The notes under the pieces: model-generated
Seen by the model: only the letters and a program-made list of their open reading frames with translations
Told to the model about the DNA's origin: nothing
Database searches by the model: none
Program-made: the position numbers and the translations under genes
Shown here: positions 1 to 5,120 of the stretch, piece by piece
How the letters are laid out: the number at the start of each line of letters is the position of its first letter
Numbering within the stretch: position 1 is the first letter of the stretch
Source of the DNA: Candidatus Woesearchaeota archaeon
GTDB lineage: Archaea; Nanobdellota; Nanobdellia; Woesearchaeales; GW2011-AR15
Direction of reading: 5' to 3'
Assembly: GCA_016934775.1 (NCBI GenBank)
Contig: JAFGSP010000004.1
Span: 1 to 5,270, forward strand
DNA length: 5,270 nucleotides

Positions 1-129
1 GACTTTAGTCTTGAATACTTCCCAGCCGTATTCATTTGATTTCCTGGCTTCGATTTTCAGCTTATAGTCTTTAAGTTCTTTCTCAAGCACAATCAAGTCA
101 TTAGATTCGGCAATCTTTTTCCAATCCAT
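1..129 (-). CDS. Hypothetical protein, N-terminal 43 residues only
   Basis: This open frame runs from an ATG at 129 off the left edge of the window, so only the first 43 residues are visible, beginning MDWKKIAESND. I do not recognise the protein. The visible part is highly charged (nine Lys, six Glu, three Asp), with spacing typical of a helix or short coiled coil over residues 12-30, then a YGWEVFK stretch. It has no signal peptide or membrane segment, so it is probably cytoplasmic. A good Shine-Dalgarno sequence (GGAGG, minus strand, about 137-141) lies 7 bases before the ATG, which fixes the start and supports real translation. It follows the Lon-like gene by 48 bases on the same strand, so it may be co-transcribed or use the AT-rich TATA-like stretch at 161-171. 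The function is unknown. Confidence 0.62.
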   Translation of the reverse strand, partial: MDWKKIAESNDLIVLEKELKDYKLKIEARKSNEYGWEVFKTKV

Positions 130-136
130 GTTTCCC

Positions 137-141
137 CCTCC
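137..141 (-). promoter_or_regulatory. Shine-Dalgarno site of the truncated left-edge gene
   Basis: The minus strand reads GTGGAGGGGGAAAC directly before the ATG at 129. GGAGG is complementary to the anti-SD at the 3' end of archaeal 16S rRNA, and it is spaced 7 bases from the start. This is the main support for calling the short frame a gene. Confidence 0.6.
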
Positions 142-177
142 ACTTTCGGATTCTTTTTTGGATATTAAAAACATATA

Positions 178-903
178 TTAATCTTTTCTTTTCAGTATCT
201 CAGATGTTATTTCTGCTAGGTTTTCAACTTCTGATAAGGTCATGTTGAATCCTGCCCCGGCATACTCTTTCAGGTCTATGTTTTTTGCTATGAAATAAGA
301 TCCTTGTCCAGTCTTATGCTCTTCATAGATGAATGCACTTGATTGATTTGCAGGTATGTACATAGTCTTAATCCCAAGGTTTCCTGCAGAAATGACTTTA
401 AGCGGGATGCCTCCTGTTTCCAGCAGGTTGCCTTCAGAGTCAATAGCTCCAGTTATTATCCAGGGCTCATCTGAAAAGGTATTGTTGGTGAGAAGCGCTA
501 TCATCCCAAGGCCGGCAGCAGCCCCTGTGCTTCCGCCTGAGACAGACTCTGAATTAAGGTCGTATGATATGAAATAGTCAAATCCGCTTATTCCGGTGTA
601 TCTTTCTGCAAAATCAATAGCATTTGCAATCGATTCGGCAGTAGAGAAGTCTATAGTTGTTCTGGAATCAAAAATAATCCTGCCCTGGCCTTCTCCAATA
701 AGACCTATTCTTAGCATGCCTAAGATTCCGGCATTCAGCCCTGGATCTGTAGCTATTACAGGAACATCAATAAATTTAGGGATCAAGTCGGGGTTGTATT
801 CACTGTAATATACCTGCCTGGTATCGAAGAAGCCTTCTGAGAAGCTTGAACTTGAAGAAATGACAAATATAAATACAAGTATCGCTGCAGATAGCTTCTT
901 CAC
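178..903 (-). CDS. Secreted or membrane-anchored Lon-like (S16-type) Ser/Lys peptidase, archaeal stand-alone domain
   Basis: The 241-residue protein has a Lon-type proteolytic domain but no AAA+ ATPase or N-terminal Lon domain. Residues 1-23 form a signal peptide or signal anchor (MKKL, a hydrophobic stretch, then a Ser-rich segment), so the enzyme probably acts outside the cytoplasm. The nucleophile is Ser125 in SGGSTGAAAGLG, matching the Lon Ser motif. The general base is Lys169 in GGIPLKVISAG, matching the GGLKEK...AA motif. The 44-residue Ser-Lys spacing is close to that of Lon, and GIKTMYIP after the Lys is also Lon-like. Such proteins belong to the archaeal family annotated as predicted S16/S18-type serine proteases (COG1750, from memory). 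Translation starts at GTG 903, set by the SD at 907-914. The M16 peptidase gene lies 49 bases upstream on the same strand, so the two may share a transcript. The substrate is unknown. Confidence 0.85.
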   Translation of the reverse strand: MKKLSAAILVFIFVISSSSSFSEGFFDTRQVYYSEYNPDLIPKFIDVPVIATDPGLNAGILGMLRIGLIGEGQGRIIFDSRTTIDFSTAESIANAIDFAERYTGISGFDYFISYDLNSESVSGGSTGAAAGLGMIALLTNNTFSDEPWIITGAIDSEGNLLETGGIPLKVISAGNLGIKTMYIPANQSSAFIYEEHKTGQGSYFIAKNIDLKEYAGAGFNMTLSEVENLAEITSEILKRKD

Positions 904-906
904 TGT

Positions 907-914
907 ATCACCCC
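907..914 (-). promoter_or_regulatory. Shine-Dalgarno site of the Lon-like gene (GGGGTGAT)
   Basis: The minus strand reads GGGGTGAT, ACA, then GTG. GGTGAT pairs with the archaeal 16S 3' end and justifies the GTG start. The GGGG half can also pair with CCCC just upstream (see the hairpin at 911-925). Confidence 0.6.
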
Positions 915-925
915 AACATATGGGG
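911..925 (-). repeat. Small inverted repeat overlapping the Shine-Dalgarno site
   Basis: CCCCA and TGGGG (minus strand) flank a five-base loop TATGT and form a perfect 5-bp, G+C-rich stem. The 3' arm is the GGGG of the ribosome-binding site. The stem could mask that site in RNA reading through from the M16 gene, or be a small operator. This function is inferred. Confidence 0.4.
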
Positions 926-935
926 GGAGAGGAGA

Positions 936-944
936 GTATTTAAG
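936..944 (-). promoter_or_regulatory. Candidate TATA box for the Lon-like gene
   Basis: The minus strand reads CTTAAATAC, centred near 940. An archaeal start point about 26 bases downstream would fall near 914, giving a leader of about 11 bases that just includes the SD. The box is weaker than the others in the window, so co-transcription with the M16 gene is also possible. Confidence 0.4.
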
Positions 945-952
945 GTTTTTGA

Positions 953-2209
953 TTATCCAGGGTAGATTGCTACAGTAATATACTCTCCATTAAAAACTCT
1001 TTGTGCAATTCTGGAAATATCCCGAGGTTGTACATCTCTCCTGATTTCAGCAACTCTTTCAAGAGAATAAGGAACCCCTTTGCCTACTCTATAATCAATT
1101 TGTCTTGCTCTACTCATGGGGCTCTCAAGTATAGCCTCCCAAAGAGTCTTATAATAACCTGTTGTTATAGTTTCCAATAAGTTTGAATCAATAATCCCTT
1201 CTTTTACATTACTTATTTCTGTATCTATAATCTTCTTAATCGTTGTCTCGTTCTGTTCACTAAATCTTTCAACCATGATAGAGCCTTCATCTGGATTTAT
1301 CATTTCTGAACCTTCTTCGATAGACACACTATATACTAATCCCTTCTCTTCTCTTAACGCGTGTGATAATTTACCGCTTAGGCCACCAGCCAGATATTCG
1401 TTCAGTATTGATAGGTGAACAGAAGCTTCTTCCTTGATTCCAGGGATTATGTACATAATATCTAGGATTTGATAAGGTAGTCCAGGAAATCTTCTATAAT
1501 CTTCTAAGGGGATCAATCGAGGAACATTTTCCTGTAAAATATTGCTCTTTGTTCCTGGTTTTATATCTCCAAAATAAAACTCTAATCTGTCTTTCAGTTC
1601 ATTCGGATCAAACCCACCAACAACTGTCAAAACCATATTGGAGGCATTTACTCTTTCAGACTTATATCTTGCAATATCATTAGCTGTCAGTCTTGATACT
1701 TCAGCAGTGTTTCCAGCAGGTATCAAACCCAGGATATGTCCGGGATACATATTAGTTTTTCTCAAATTTACAAGATACTTCAAAACACTTCCTTCCTCTT
1801 CAAATGGTGCAATCTCACTGAGTACAACATTTTTCTCAGGTTCAAAGCTAGACTTATCATAGTCTATTCTTTTTACAGCACCTGACCAAACCTTGAGAAA
1901 ATCATGAAAATCATCATTAGGCATCCTGGCTGAAAAAACCATGTGTTCAGGATGAGTAGATGCATCCGGGATATCCCTGCCTGTTATTTCAAAAAGCTTC
2001 CTTTTTAGGTTTGAGCCGTCTGTTGTCCTATAGAACAGATGCTCAATAAGGTGCAATATGCCTCTTTTGCCTTCTGGCTCATGTATGCTTCCTTCATTGA
2101 CTCTTGTAATGAAAACGATATCTGGTATGTTTAATTGCTTATATGCTACAGTGATACCGTTTGATAAAGTTGTAACTTCATAAGTGAGTTCATCATCGGA
2201 GTCGATCAT
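953..2209 (-). CDS. M16 family zinc metallopeptidase (pitrilysin/YmxG type)
   Basis: The 418-residue protein is a full-length single-chain M16 peptidase of the short two-domain kind. The inverted zinc motif HxxEH is HLIEH at residues 53-57, with the third zinc ligand Glu132 in VVLSEI 75 residues further on, the usual spacing. The second half carries the paired Arg/Tyr motif LREEKGLVYSV (Arg286, Tyr293) that completes the active site in this family. All catalytic elements are therefore present on one chain, which suggests an active homodimer-type enzyme degrading peptides. No signal peptide is seen, so it is likely cytoplasmic, unlike its downstream Lon-like neighbour. The ATG at 2209 lies 26 bases from the centre of a strong TATA box with no SD, so the mRNA is probably leaderless. 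Arg codons favour AGA (19 of 26) while nearby rpl10e and the NTPase favour AGG, hinting at a different history or low expression. Confidence 0.93.
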   Translation of the reverse strand: MIDSDDELTYEVTTLSNGITVAYKQLNIPDIVFITRVNEGSIHEPEGKRGILHLIEHLFYRTTDGSNLKRKLFEITGRDIPDASTHPEHMVFSARMPNDDFHDFLKVWSGAVKRIDYDKSSFEPEKNVVLSEIAPFEEEGSVLKYLVNLRKTNMYPGHILGLIPAGNTAEVSRLTANDIARYKSERVNASNMVLTVVGGFDPNELKDRLEFYFGDIKPGTKSNILQENVPRLIPLEDYRRFPGLPYQILDIMYIIPGIKEEASVHLSILNEYLAGGLSGKLSHALREEKGLVYSVSIEEGSEMINPDEGSIMVERFSEQNETTIKKIIDTEISNVKEGIIDSNLLETITTGYYKTLWEAILESPMSRARQIDYRVGKGVPYSLERVAEIRRDVQPRDISRIAQRVFNGEYITVAIYPG

Positions 2210-2229
2210 AGAGCTGGGGAGCTATACGT

Positions 2230-2240
2230 TATTTATAAAG
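2230..2240 (-). promoter_or_regulatory. TATA box of the M16 peptidase gene
   Basis: The minus strand reads CTTTATAAATA, a near-ideal archaeal TATA box, centred at 2235. That is 26 bases from the A of the ATG at 2209, the distance expected if transcription starts at the start codon. There is no purine-rich SD between them. Confidence 0.7.
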
Positions 2241-2323
2241 CATTTGTTTAGCCTTGTTTGAAGCAGTGAATATTGTATCCTTCCCTATGATTTCAGCACA
2301 GGAAACACCCTTCTCTTAGTAAA

Positions 2324-2334
2324 CTTTATAAATC
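2324..2334 (+). promoter_or_regulatory. TATA box of rpl10e
   Basis: The plus strand reads CTTTATAAATC, centred at 2329, 27 bases before the ATG at 2356. A purine-rich AGTAAA just upstream could be the TFB-recognition element. The core CTTTATAAAT is identical to the divergent M16 box. GAGGT touches the ATG, too close to work as a normal SD, so leaderless initiation is likely. Confidence 0.7.
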
Positions 2335-2355
2335 CCCATTTTTTCTCGAAGAGGT

Positions 2356-2877
2356 ATGGCAAGATTAAGAAAGTTCGTTTGCTACAGGCACCTTGAAAGG
2401 CCTAATACCAGGAAATCTAAGTATAGGAATAAGTCTTTTGTCAGGGGAGCGCCTGTGTGCAGGATAGTCAAGTTCAATATTGGCAATCTTTCAGATGATT
2501 TTCCCTATAGATTGGATCTTGCAGCTACACAAGACATGCAGGTCAGGGATAATTCAATTGAATCTGCCCGTCTGACAACAACAAGGACTCTTGAGAAAGC
2601 CCTTGGAAAAAAAGGCTTTAGGATCCAGGTTAGGACTTATCCTCATCATATTTTAAGAGAGCATGCGCTTGCTTCAGGAGCAGGAGCAGACAGGTTCAGT
2701 TCAGGTATGGCTCATTCTTTCGGGAAGCCGGTTGGAAATGCAGTCCAGCTCAAGAACGGCCAGAAGCTTATGTCAGTATATGTCCCTGAGAGCGGCATTA
2801 CCCTTGCAAGAGAAGCCCTTAACAAGGCAAACTGCAAGCTGCCTGCTAAGTTCAGCATTTCTGTAGAGAAGCTTTAG
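2356..2877 (+). CDS. rpl10e: Large ribosomal subunit protein L10e (uL16)
   Basis: The 173-residue protein is the archaeal/eukaryotic form of uL16. In the 50S subunit it sits near the peptidyl-transferase centre and the A- and P-site tRNAs, and it joins late in assembly. Recognisable family blocks are the basic N-terminus MARLRKFVCYR followed by RPNTRK, the MQVRDNSIESAR segment, the diagnostic TYPHHILREHALASGAGADR at about 93-112, and GMAHSFGKPVGNA at about 116-128. Length is normal for the archaeal family (about 170-180). The N-terminal 30-40 residues look more divergent from common archaeal sequences than the rest. The start is set by the TATA box 27 bases upstream. Arg codons are mostly AGG (11 of 17). 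The gene is transcribed alone here, diverging from the M16 peptidase and converging on NOG1. Confidence 0.96.
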   Translation: MARLRKFVCYRHLERPNTRKSKYRNKSFVRGAPVCRIVKFNIGNLSDDFPYRLDLAATQDMQVRDNSIESARLTTTRTLEKALGKKGFRIQVRTYPHHILREHALASGAGADRFSSGMAHSFGKPVGNAVQLKNGQKLMSVYVPESGITLAREALNKANCKLPAKFSISVEKL

Positions 2878-2878
2878 G

Positions 2879-2891
2879 ATCAGAAACTGAT
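2879..2891. terminator. Candidate bidirectional terminator between convergent genes
   Basis: ATCAG and CTGAT flank an AAA loop, giving a perfect 5-bp stem in the 17-base gap between rpl10e and NOG1. On the plus strand it is followed by a T-rich stretch (TTCTTTATATCTTT). Archaeal termination relies mainly on T-runs, so the stem may be incidental. Confidence 0.3.
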
Positions 2892-2894
2892 TCT

Positions 2895-3863
2895 TTATAT
2901 CTTTGATTCTTTAGACAGTTCAATAATCTTTTCTTTCAGGACAGATGGGTTGATTATTATCTCTTTGAACCTTTCTTGAAATTCATAGATTGTCTTTTTA
3001 TCAGCGATATCCTGTTTGCTAAGATAAGTAAGCACTTTTTTTTTGTATTTTGCCACATTTAGGAGTAGGCTTTTCTGGTCTTTCATGTCATTTCCCGGAG
3101 TAGGATCAAAGACATAGACGATGAGGTCAGCAAGGTGCTTAACAACAAGATATGCCTGCAGTTCTATATCATTCATCTTGTCAGGCCTGTTCAGGGTTCC
3201 CGGCGTGTCTATTATCTGGATCTTGTTACCGGGAAGGTTGATGTAGCCTAAGTTGAGTCTCTTGGTAGTGAAAGCGTATGCGTTTATTTCAGGAGAAGCA
3301 TCAGTAATCCTGGAAAGCAAGGTAGACTTGCCTACATTTGGGAAGCCGAATATGCAGACAGTAAACACAGAGGTCTTGACAGCAGGATAGCTTTTCATTA
3401 TCTTTCTTGATTCTTCCAGATAGGACAGGTATTTTTTTATTTGCTTCAATATGCTTGATATCCTGCCGTAATATTCTATCCTCAGCTTTCTTATCCTGCC
3501 ATGATCTACGCTCTTCTTTATTTTGAGGAGGTATTCTTTTGAGAATAGATTTATCTTTGATACGGCCCATTTCACAGAGCCCAGAGATTTTTTCAGGTCT
3601 TTGTAGTCCAGGGTGCATCTTATCAGTTCCTGGTAGAATATGTCCAGGTTATCAAGGCTTGGGAAATTAAGCAATATCTTATTCAGCGGCTCAGTCAGTG
3701 TGTTTCTGACTGTATTTATCCTGACTTCTTCAAGCATCTTTGCCTTTTTCAGCCTGTCATGCTCTCTGATAGTCTTTTCCTTGACCTTTTTTGTAGCTCT
3801 TCTGAAAGCTACATCTAAGTAAAAGTCGTGCGATTCTATCTTTTTGAGAGACTGGAAGTTCAT
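2895..3863 (-). CDS. NOG1-like GTPase, ribosome large-subunit assembly
   Basis: The 322-residue protein matches the archaeal NOG1 type of Obg-related GTPase, with an N-terminal helical domain (residues 1-160, rich in Lys, Arg and Leu) followed by the G domain. Visible motifs are G1 GFPNVGKS (173-180), the family-typical YAFTTKRLNLG (196-206) covering the switch I/G2 region, G3 DTPG (219-222), and SKQD (282-285) in the G4 position where NKxD is usual. FDPTPGND (252-259) matches the NOG1 FDPS segment. Eukaryotic Nog1 is needed for 60S assembly; the archaeal protein is shorter, lacks the long C-terminal extension, and is presumed to act in 50S assembly. The ATG at 3863 lies 27 bases from a TATA box and has no SD, implying a leaderless mRNA. 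It converges with rpl10e, whose product also joins late in large-subunit assembly. Confidence 0.92.
   Translation of the reverse strand: MNFQSLKKIESHDFYLDVAFRRATKKVKEKTIREHDRLKKAKMLEEVRINTVRNTLTEPLNKILLNFPSLDNLDIFYQELIRCTLDYKDLKKSLGSVKWAVSKINLFSKEYLLKIKKSVDHGRIRKLRIEYYGRISSILKQIKKYLSYLEESRKIMKSYPAVKTSVFTVCIFGFPNVGKSTLLSRITDASPEINAYAFTTKRLNLGYINLPGNKIQIIDTPGTLNRPDKMNDIELQAYLVVKHLADLIVYVFDPTPGNDMKDQKSLLLNVAKYKKKVLTYLSKQDIADKKTIYEFQERFKEIIINPSVLKEKIIELSKESKI
3036..3044 (+). terminator. T9 run, possible rpl10e terminator inside the NOG1 gene
   Basis: Nine consecutive T on the plus strand, soon followed by TTTT, form the longest T-run downstream of rpl10e, about 160 bases past its stop. On the minus strand it encodes the Lys run of KYKKK in NOG1, so it may exist for coding reasons alone. 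Confidence 0.25.
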
Positions 3864-3876
3864 GAGGATAAGAAAT

Positions 3877-3885
3877 CTTATAAAC
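3877..3885 (+). promoter_or_regulatory. TATA box of the NTP pyrophosphatase gene
   Basis: CTTATAAAC is centred at 3881, 26 bases before the ATG at 3907, with a purine-rich AAGAAA just upstream as a possible TFB element. This position supports the ATG at 3907 over the upstream in-frame TTG at 3844 or ATG at 3862, since both lie upstream of the box. Confidence 0.65.
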
Positions 3886-3896
3886 TATATATATTT
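3886..3896 (-). promoter_or_regulatory. TATA box of the NOG1-like GTPase gene
   Basis: The minus strand reads AAATATATATA, centred near 3890, 27 bases from the ATG at 3863. It directly abuts the opposite-facing box at 3877-3885, so two promoters are packed back to back in 43 bases. Confidence 0.55.
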
Positions 3897-3906
3897 ATCA
3901 CATTGC

Positions 3907-4458
3907 ATGAAGATTTTCCTCGTCACAAAAAACCCGCATAAAGTAAGAGAAGTATCAGCTGTCCTTGATGAGTTCGGGATAGAAGTAGGCCATCTTCCAG
4001 AAGAAAAATATGAGCCTAAAGAAATGGATCTTAGGCAGGTCGCTGAGTATAATGCAAAAAAGTTCTACGAAAAATTCAAAAAACCAGTAGCAGTTGATGA
4101 CACTGGCGTCTTTTTCAGGGCATACCCTGAATTTCCCGGAAACCACCCGAAGCTGATGTTTGAGCTTATTGGGTATAAGGGGTTATTAAAATTGCTTGAA
4201 GGCGAGGACAGGGAAGCTGAATTCAGGTCAGTTGTCGGCTACTGCGACGAAAAAGGTGTGAAGGTTTTCGAAGGCGCACTTAAATGCGTCGCAGATACAA
4301 AGGCCCATGACCTTGATAAGGATGTCCTGCCTTATGAGCGTATTCTTCTAGTAGATGGCAGGTCTATATCACAGTTTTCAAGGGAAGAAAAAAACAATAT
4401 ATCGCACAGGGCAGCGGCTTTTAGGAAACTAGGCAAGTGGCTCACTAATCATAGATGA
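3907..4458 (+). CDS. rdgB: HAM1/RdgB-family non-canonical purine NTP pyrophosphatase (XTP/dITP diphosphatase)
   Basis: The 183-residue protein belongs to the family that hydrolyses ITP, dITP and XTP to the monophosphate plus pyrophosphate, keeping deaminated purines out of RNA and DNA. Visible motifs are the N-terminal nucleotide site VTKNPHKVREV (Asn9, Lys12), acidic Glu37/Glu38, VDDTGVFF with Asp64/Asp65 (metal and catalysis), FPG (76-78), FEGALKC (121-127), and EEKNNISHRAAAFRKL (160-175) with the family Ser-His-Arg at 166-168. The usual G-x-G-Y-D-P-x-F base-recognition block is poorly kept: the equivalent stretch reads DVLPYERILLVDG (139-151), with Tyr but without Asp-Pro or Phe, so specificity may be altered. 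The start at 3907 gives a normal N-terminus (MKIFLVTKN) and fits the TATA spacing. It diverges from NOG1 and ends 2 bases from the convergent membrane-protein gene. Confidence 0.88.
   Translation: MKIFLVTKNPHKVREVSAVLDEFGIEVGHLPEEKYEPKEMDLRQVAEYNAKKFYEKFKKPVAVDDTGVFFRAYPEFPGNHPKLMFELIGYKGLLKLLEGEDREAEFRSVVGYCDEKGVKVFEGALKCVADTKAHDLDKDVLPYERILLVDGRSISQFSREEKNNISHRAAAFRKLGKWLTNHR
4388..4394 (-). terminator. T7 run, possible terminator for the membrane-protein gene
   Basis: The 2-base gap between the convergent genes leaves no room for a terminator. The first clear T-run on the minus strand past the membrane-protein stop is seven T, about 67 bases inside the NTPase gene. If used, the two mRNAs would overlap tail to tail. 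It also encodes EEKNN on the plus strand, so it may be coincidental. Confidence 0.25.
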
Positions 4459-4460
4459 TT

Positions 4461-5042
4461 CTATCCGACAAAAGGCTTTACAAGGTCATAGACTGCACAA
4501 AGCAAAGGCAGATATAATATTAAATTTGTCAGCATCTGGGATGTCTGATGAGTGACTCTTTCCAGCGGATTAGTGCCCAGATAGCCATACACAATGTATG
4601 CGACAATTGTCCTTATCACAATAGTTGCTGCAAAAGCAGTTGAAAAAGGAAGGCCCATGCCTGCGAAGAAACTCATTATCACAGCGCACATCCCACCCAG
4701 GAGAGGGATCATGAGATAAGTGGCGGAAACAAAACTGTTGGCCACATAAGAGAATACCCCTACAACCACCCCATAGATAAGGCCAATCGTTGGTCCGAAT
4801 AAGAAGCCCATGAAAGCAGACATGCCGGTGTTGCTCTCTATGGAGATGTGCGGCACCATCTTACTATATCTGACAGTTGTAAATGTCACAGGCACAAATA
4901 TAATCACTAAAATTAGCCCTGCTATATATTTAAACCACATCAAAGATGCAACGAGGAATATGAGAAGTCCGATAGCAAACTTGATGTTGAAGAATTTTTT
5001 TAAGTCTTTTTTCAGCTTGTCCCTGCTATTTGGTTTACTCAT
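4461..5042 (-). CDS. Six-helix membrane protein, ECF S-component-like or MreD-like
   Basis: The 193-residue protein has a basic cytoplasmic N-terminus (about 1-20) and roughly six hydrophobic segments, near residues 21-36, 40-57, 75-102, 108-128, 131-153 and 168-187. The central stretch GFLFGPTIGLIYGVVVGVFSY, with its FGPxxGxxxGxxxG spacing, resembles substrate-binding S components of ECF transporters and the related MreD fold, and the length fits both. The ligand cannot be read from the sequence, and no ECF ATPase or T-component gene lies in the window. The resemblance comes from pattern, not a search. I chose the ATG at 5042: a TATA box lies about 29 bases upstream, and the longer in-frame ATG at 5090 lies upstream of that box. 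There is no SD, so initiation is probably leaderless. Confidence 0.8.
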   Translation of the reverse strand: MSKPNSRDKLKKDLKKFFNIKFAIGLLIFLVASLMWFKYIAGLILVIIFVPVTFTTVRYSKMVPHISIESNTGMSAFMGFLFGPTIGLIYGVVVGVFSYVANSFVSATYLMIPLLGGMCAVIMSFFAGMGLPFSTAFAATIVIRTIVAYIVYGYLGTNPLERVTHQTSQMLTNLILYLPLLCAVYDLVKPFVG

Positions 5043-5066
5043 TAAAAATAAGAGAAGATTTCTTGA

Positions 5067-5077
5067 TATTTTTAAAT
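5067..5077 (-). promoter_or_regulatory. TATA box of the membrane-protein gene
   Basis: The minus strand reads ATTTAAAAATA, centred near 5071-5072, 29-30 bases from the ATG at 5042. Transcription would start at or within a few bases of the ATG. This is the main reason for rejecting the longer reading frame. Confidence 0.55.
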
Positions 5078-5120
5078 CTTTTCTAATCAACTATATTCTA
5101 TGTCTCTGAGTGTCCCGAGC

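Noticed and set aside
356..808. Two plus-strand frames (356-577 and 596-808) opposite the Lon-like gene
   Set aside because: They are antisense to a gene with clear catalytic motifs and have no recognisable domain, promoter or SD.
1638..1862. Plus-strand frame opposite the M16 gene
   Set aside because: It is antisense to a well-supported peptidase and shows no family features.
2663..2866. Alternative-frame peptide inside rpl10e
   Set aside because: It lies wholly within a conserved ribosomal protein gene in another frame, with low-complexity Ser/Gln content from frame shift.
3844..3906. Longer version of the NTPase starting at TTG 3844 (21 extra residues)
   Set aside because: The extra stretch overlaps the NOG1 start, lies upstream of and across the TATA box, and adds a segment before the family-typical N-terminus MKIFLVTKN.
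3301..4146. Frames overlapping NOG1 and the NTPase gene (3301-3618 minus, 3640-3822 plus, 3955-4146 minus)
   Set aside because: All are shadows of genes that show diagnostic motifs in the other frame.
5043..5090. Longer version of the membrane protein starting at ATG 5090
   Set aside because: The TATA box at 5067-5077 would lie inside this extension, and there is no SD before 5090. The ATG at 5042 has the right promoter spacing.
4810..5109. Plus-strand 99-residue frame opposite the membrane-protein gene
   Set aside because: It is antisense to the membrane gene, with no SD or promoter and no recognisable family.
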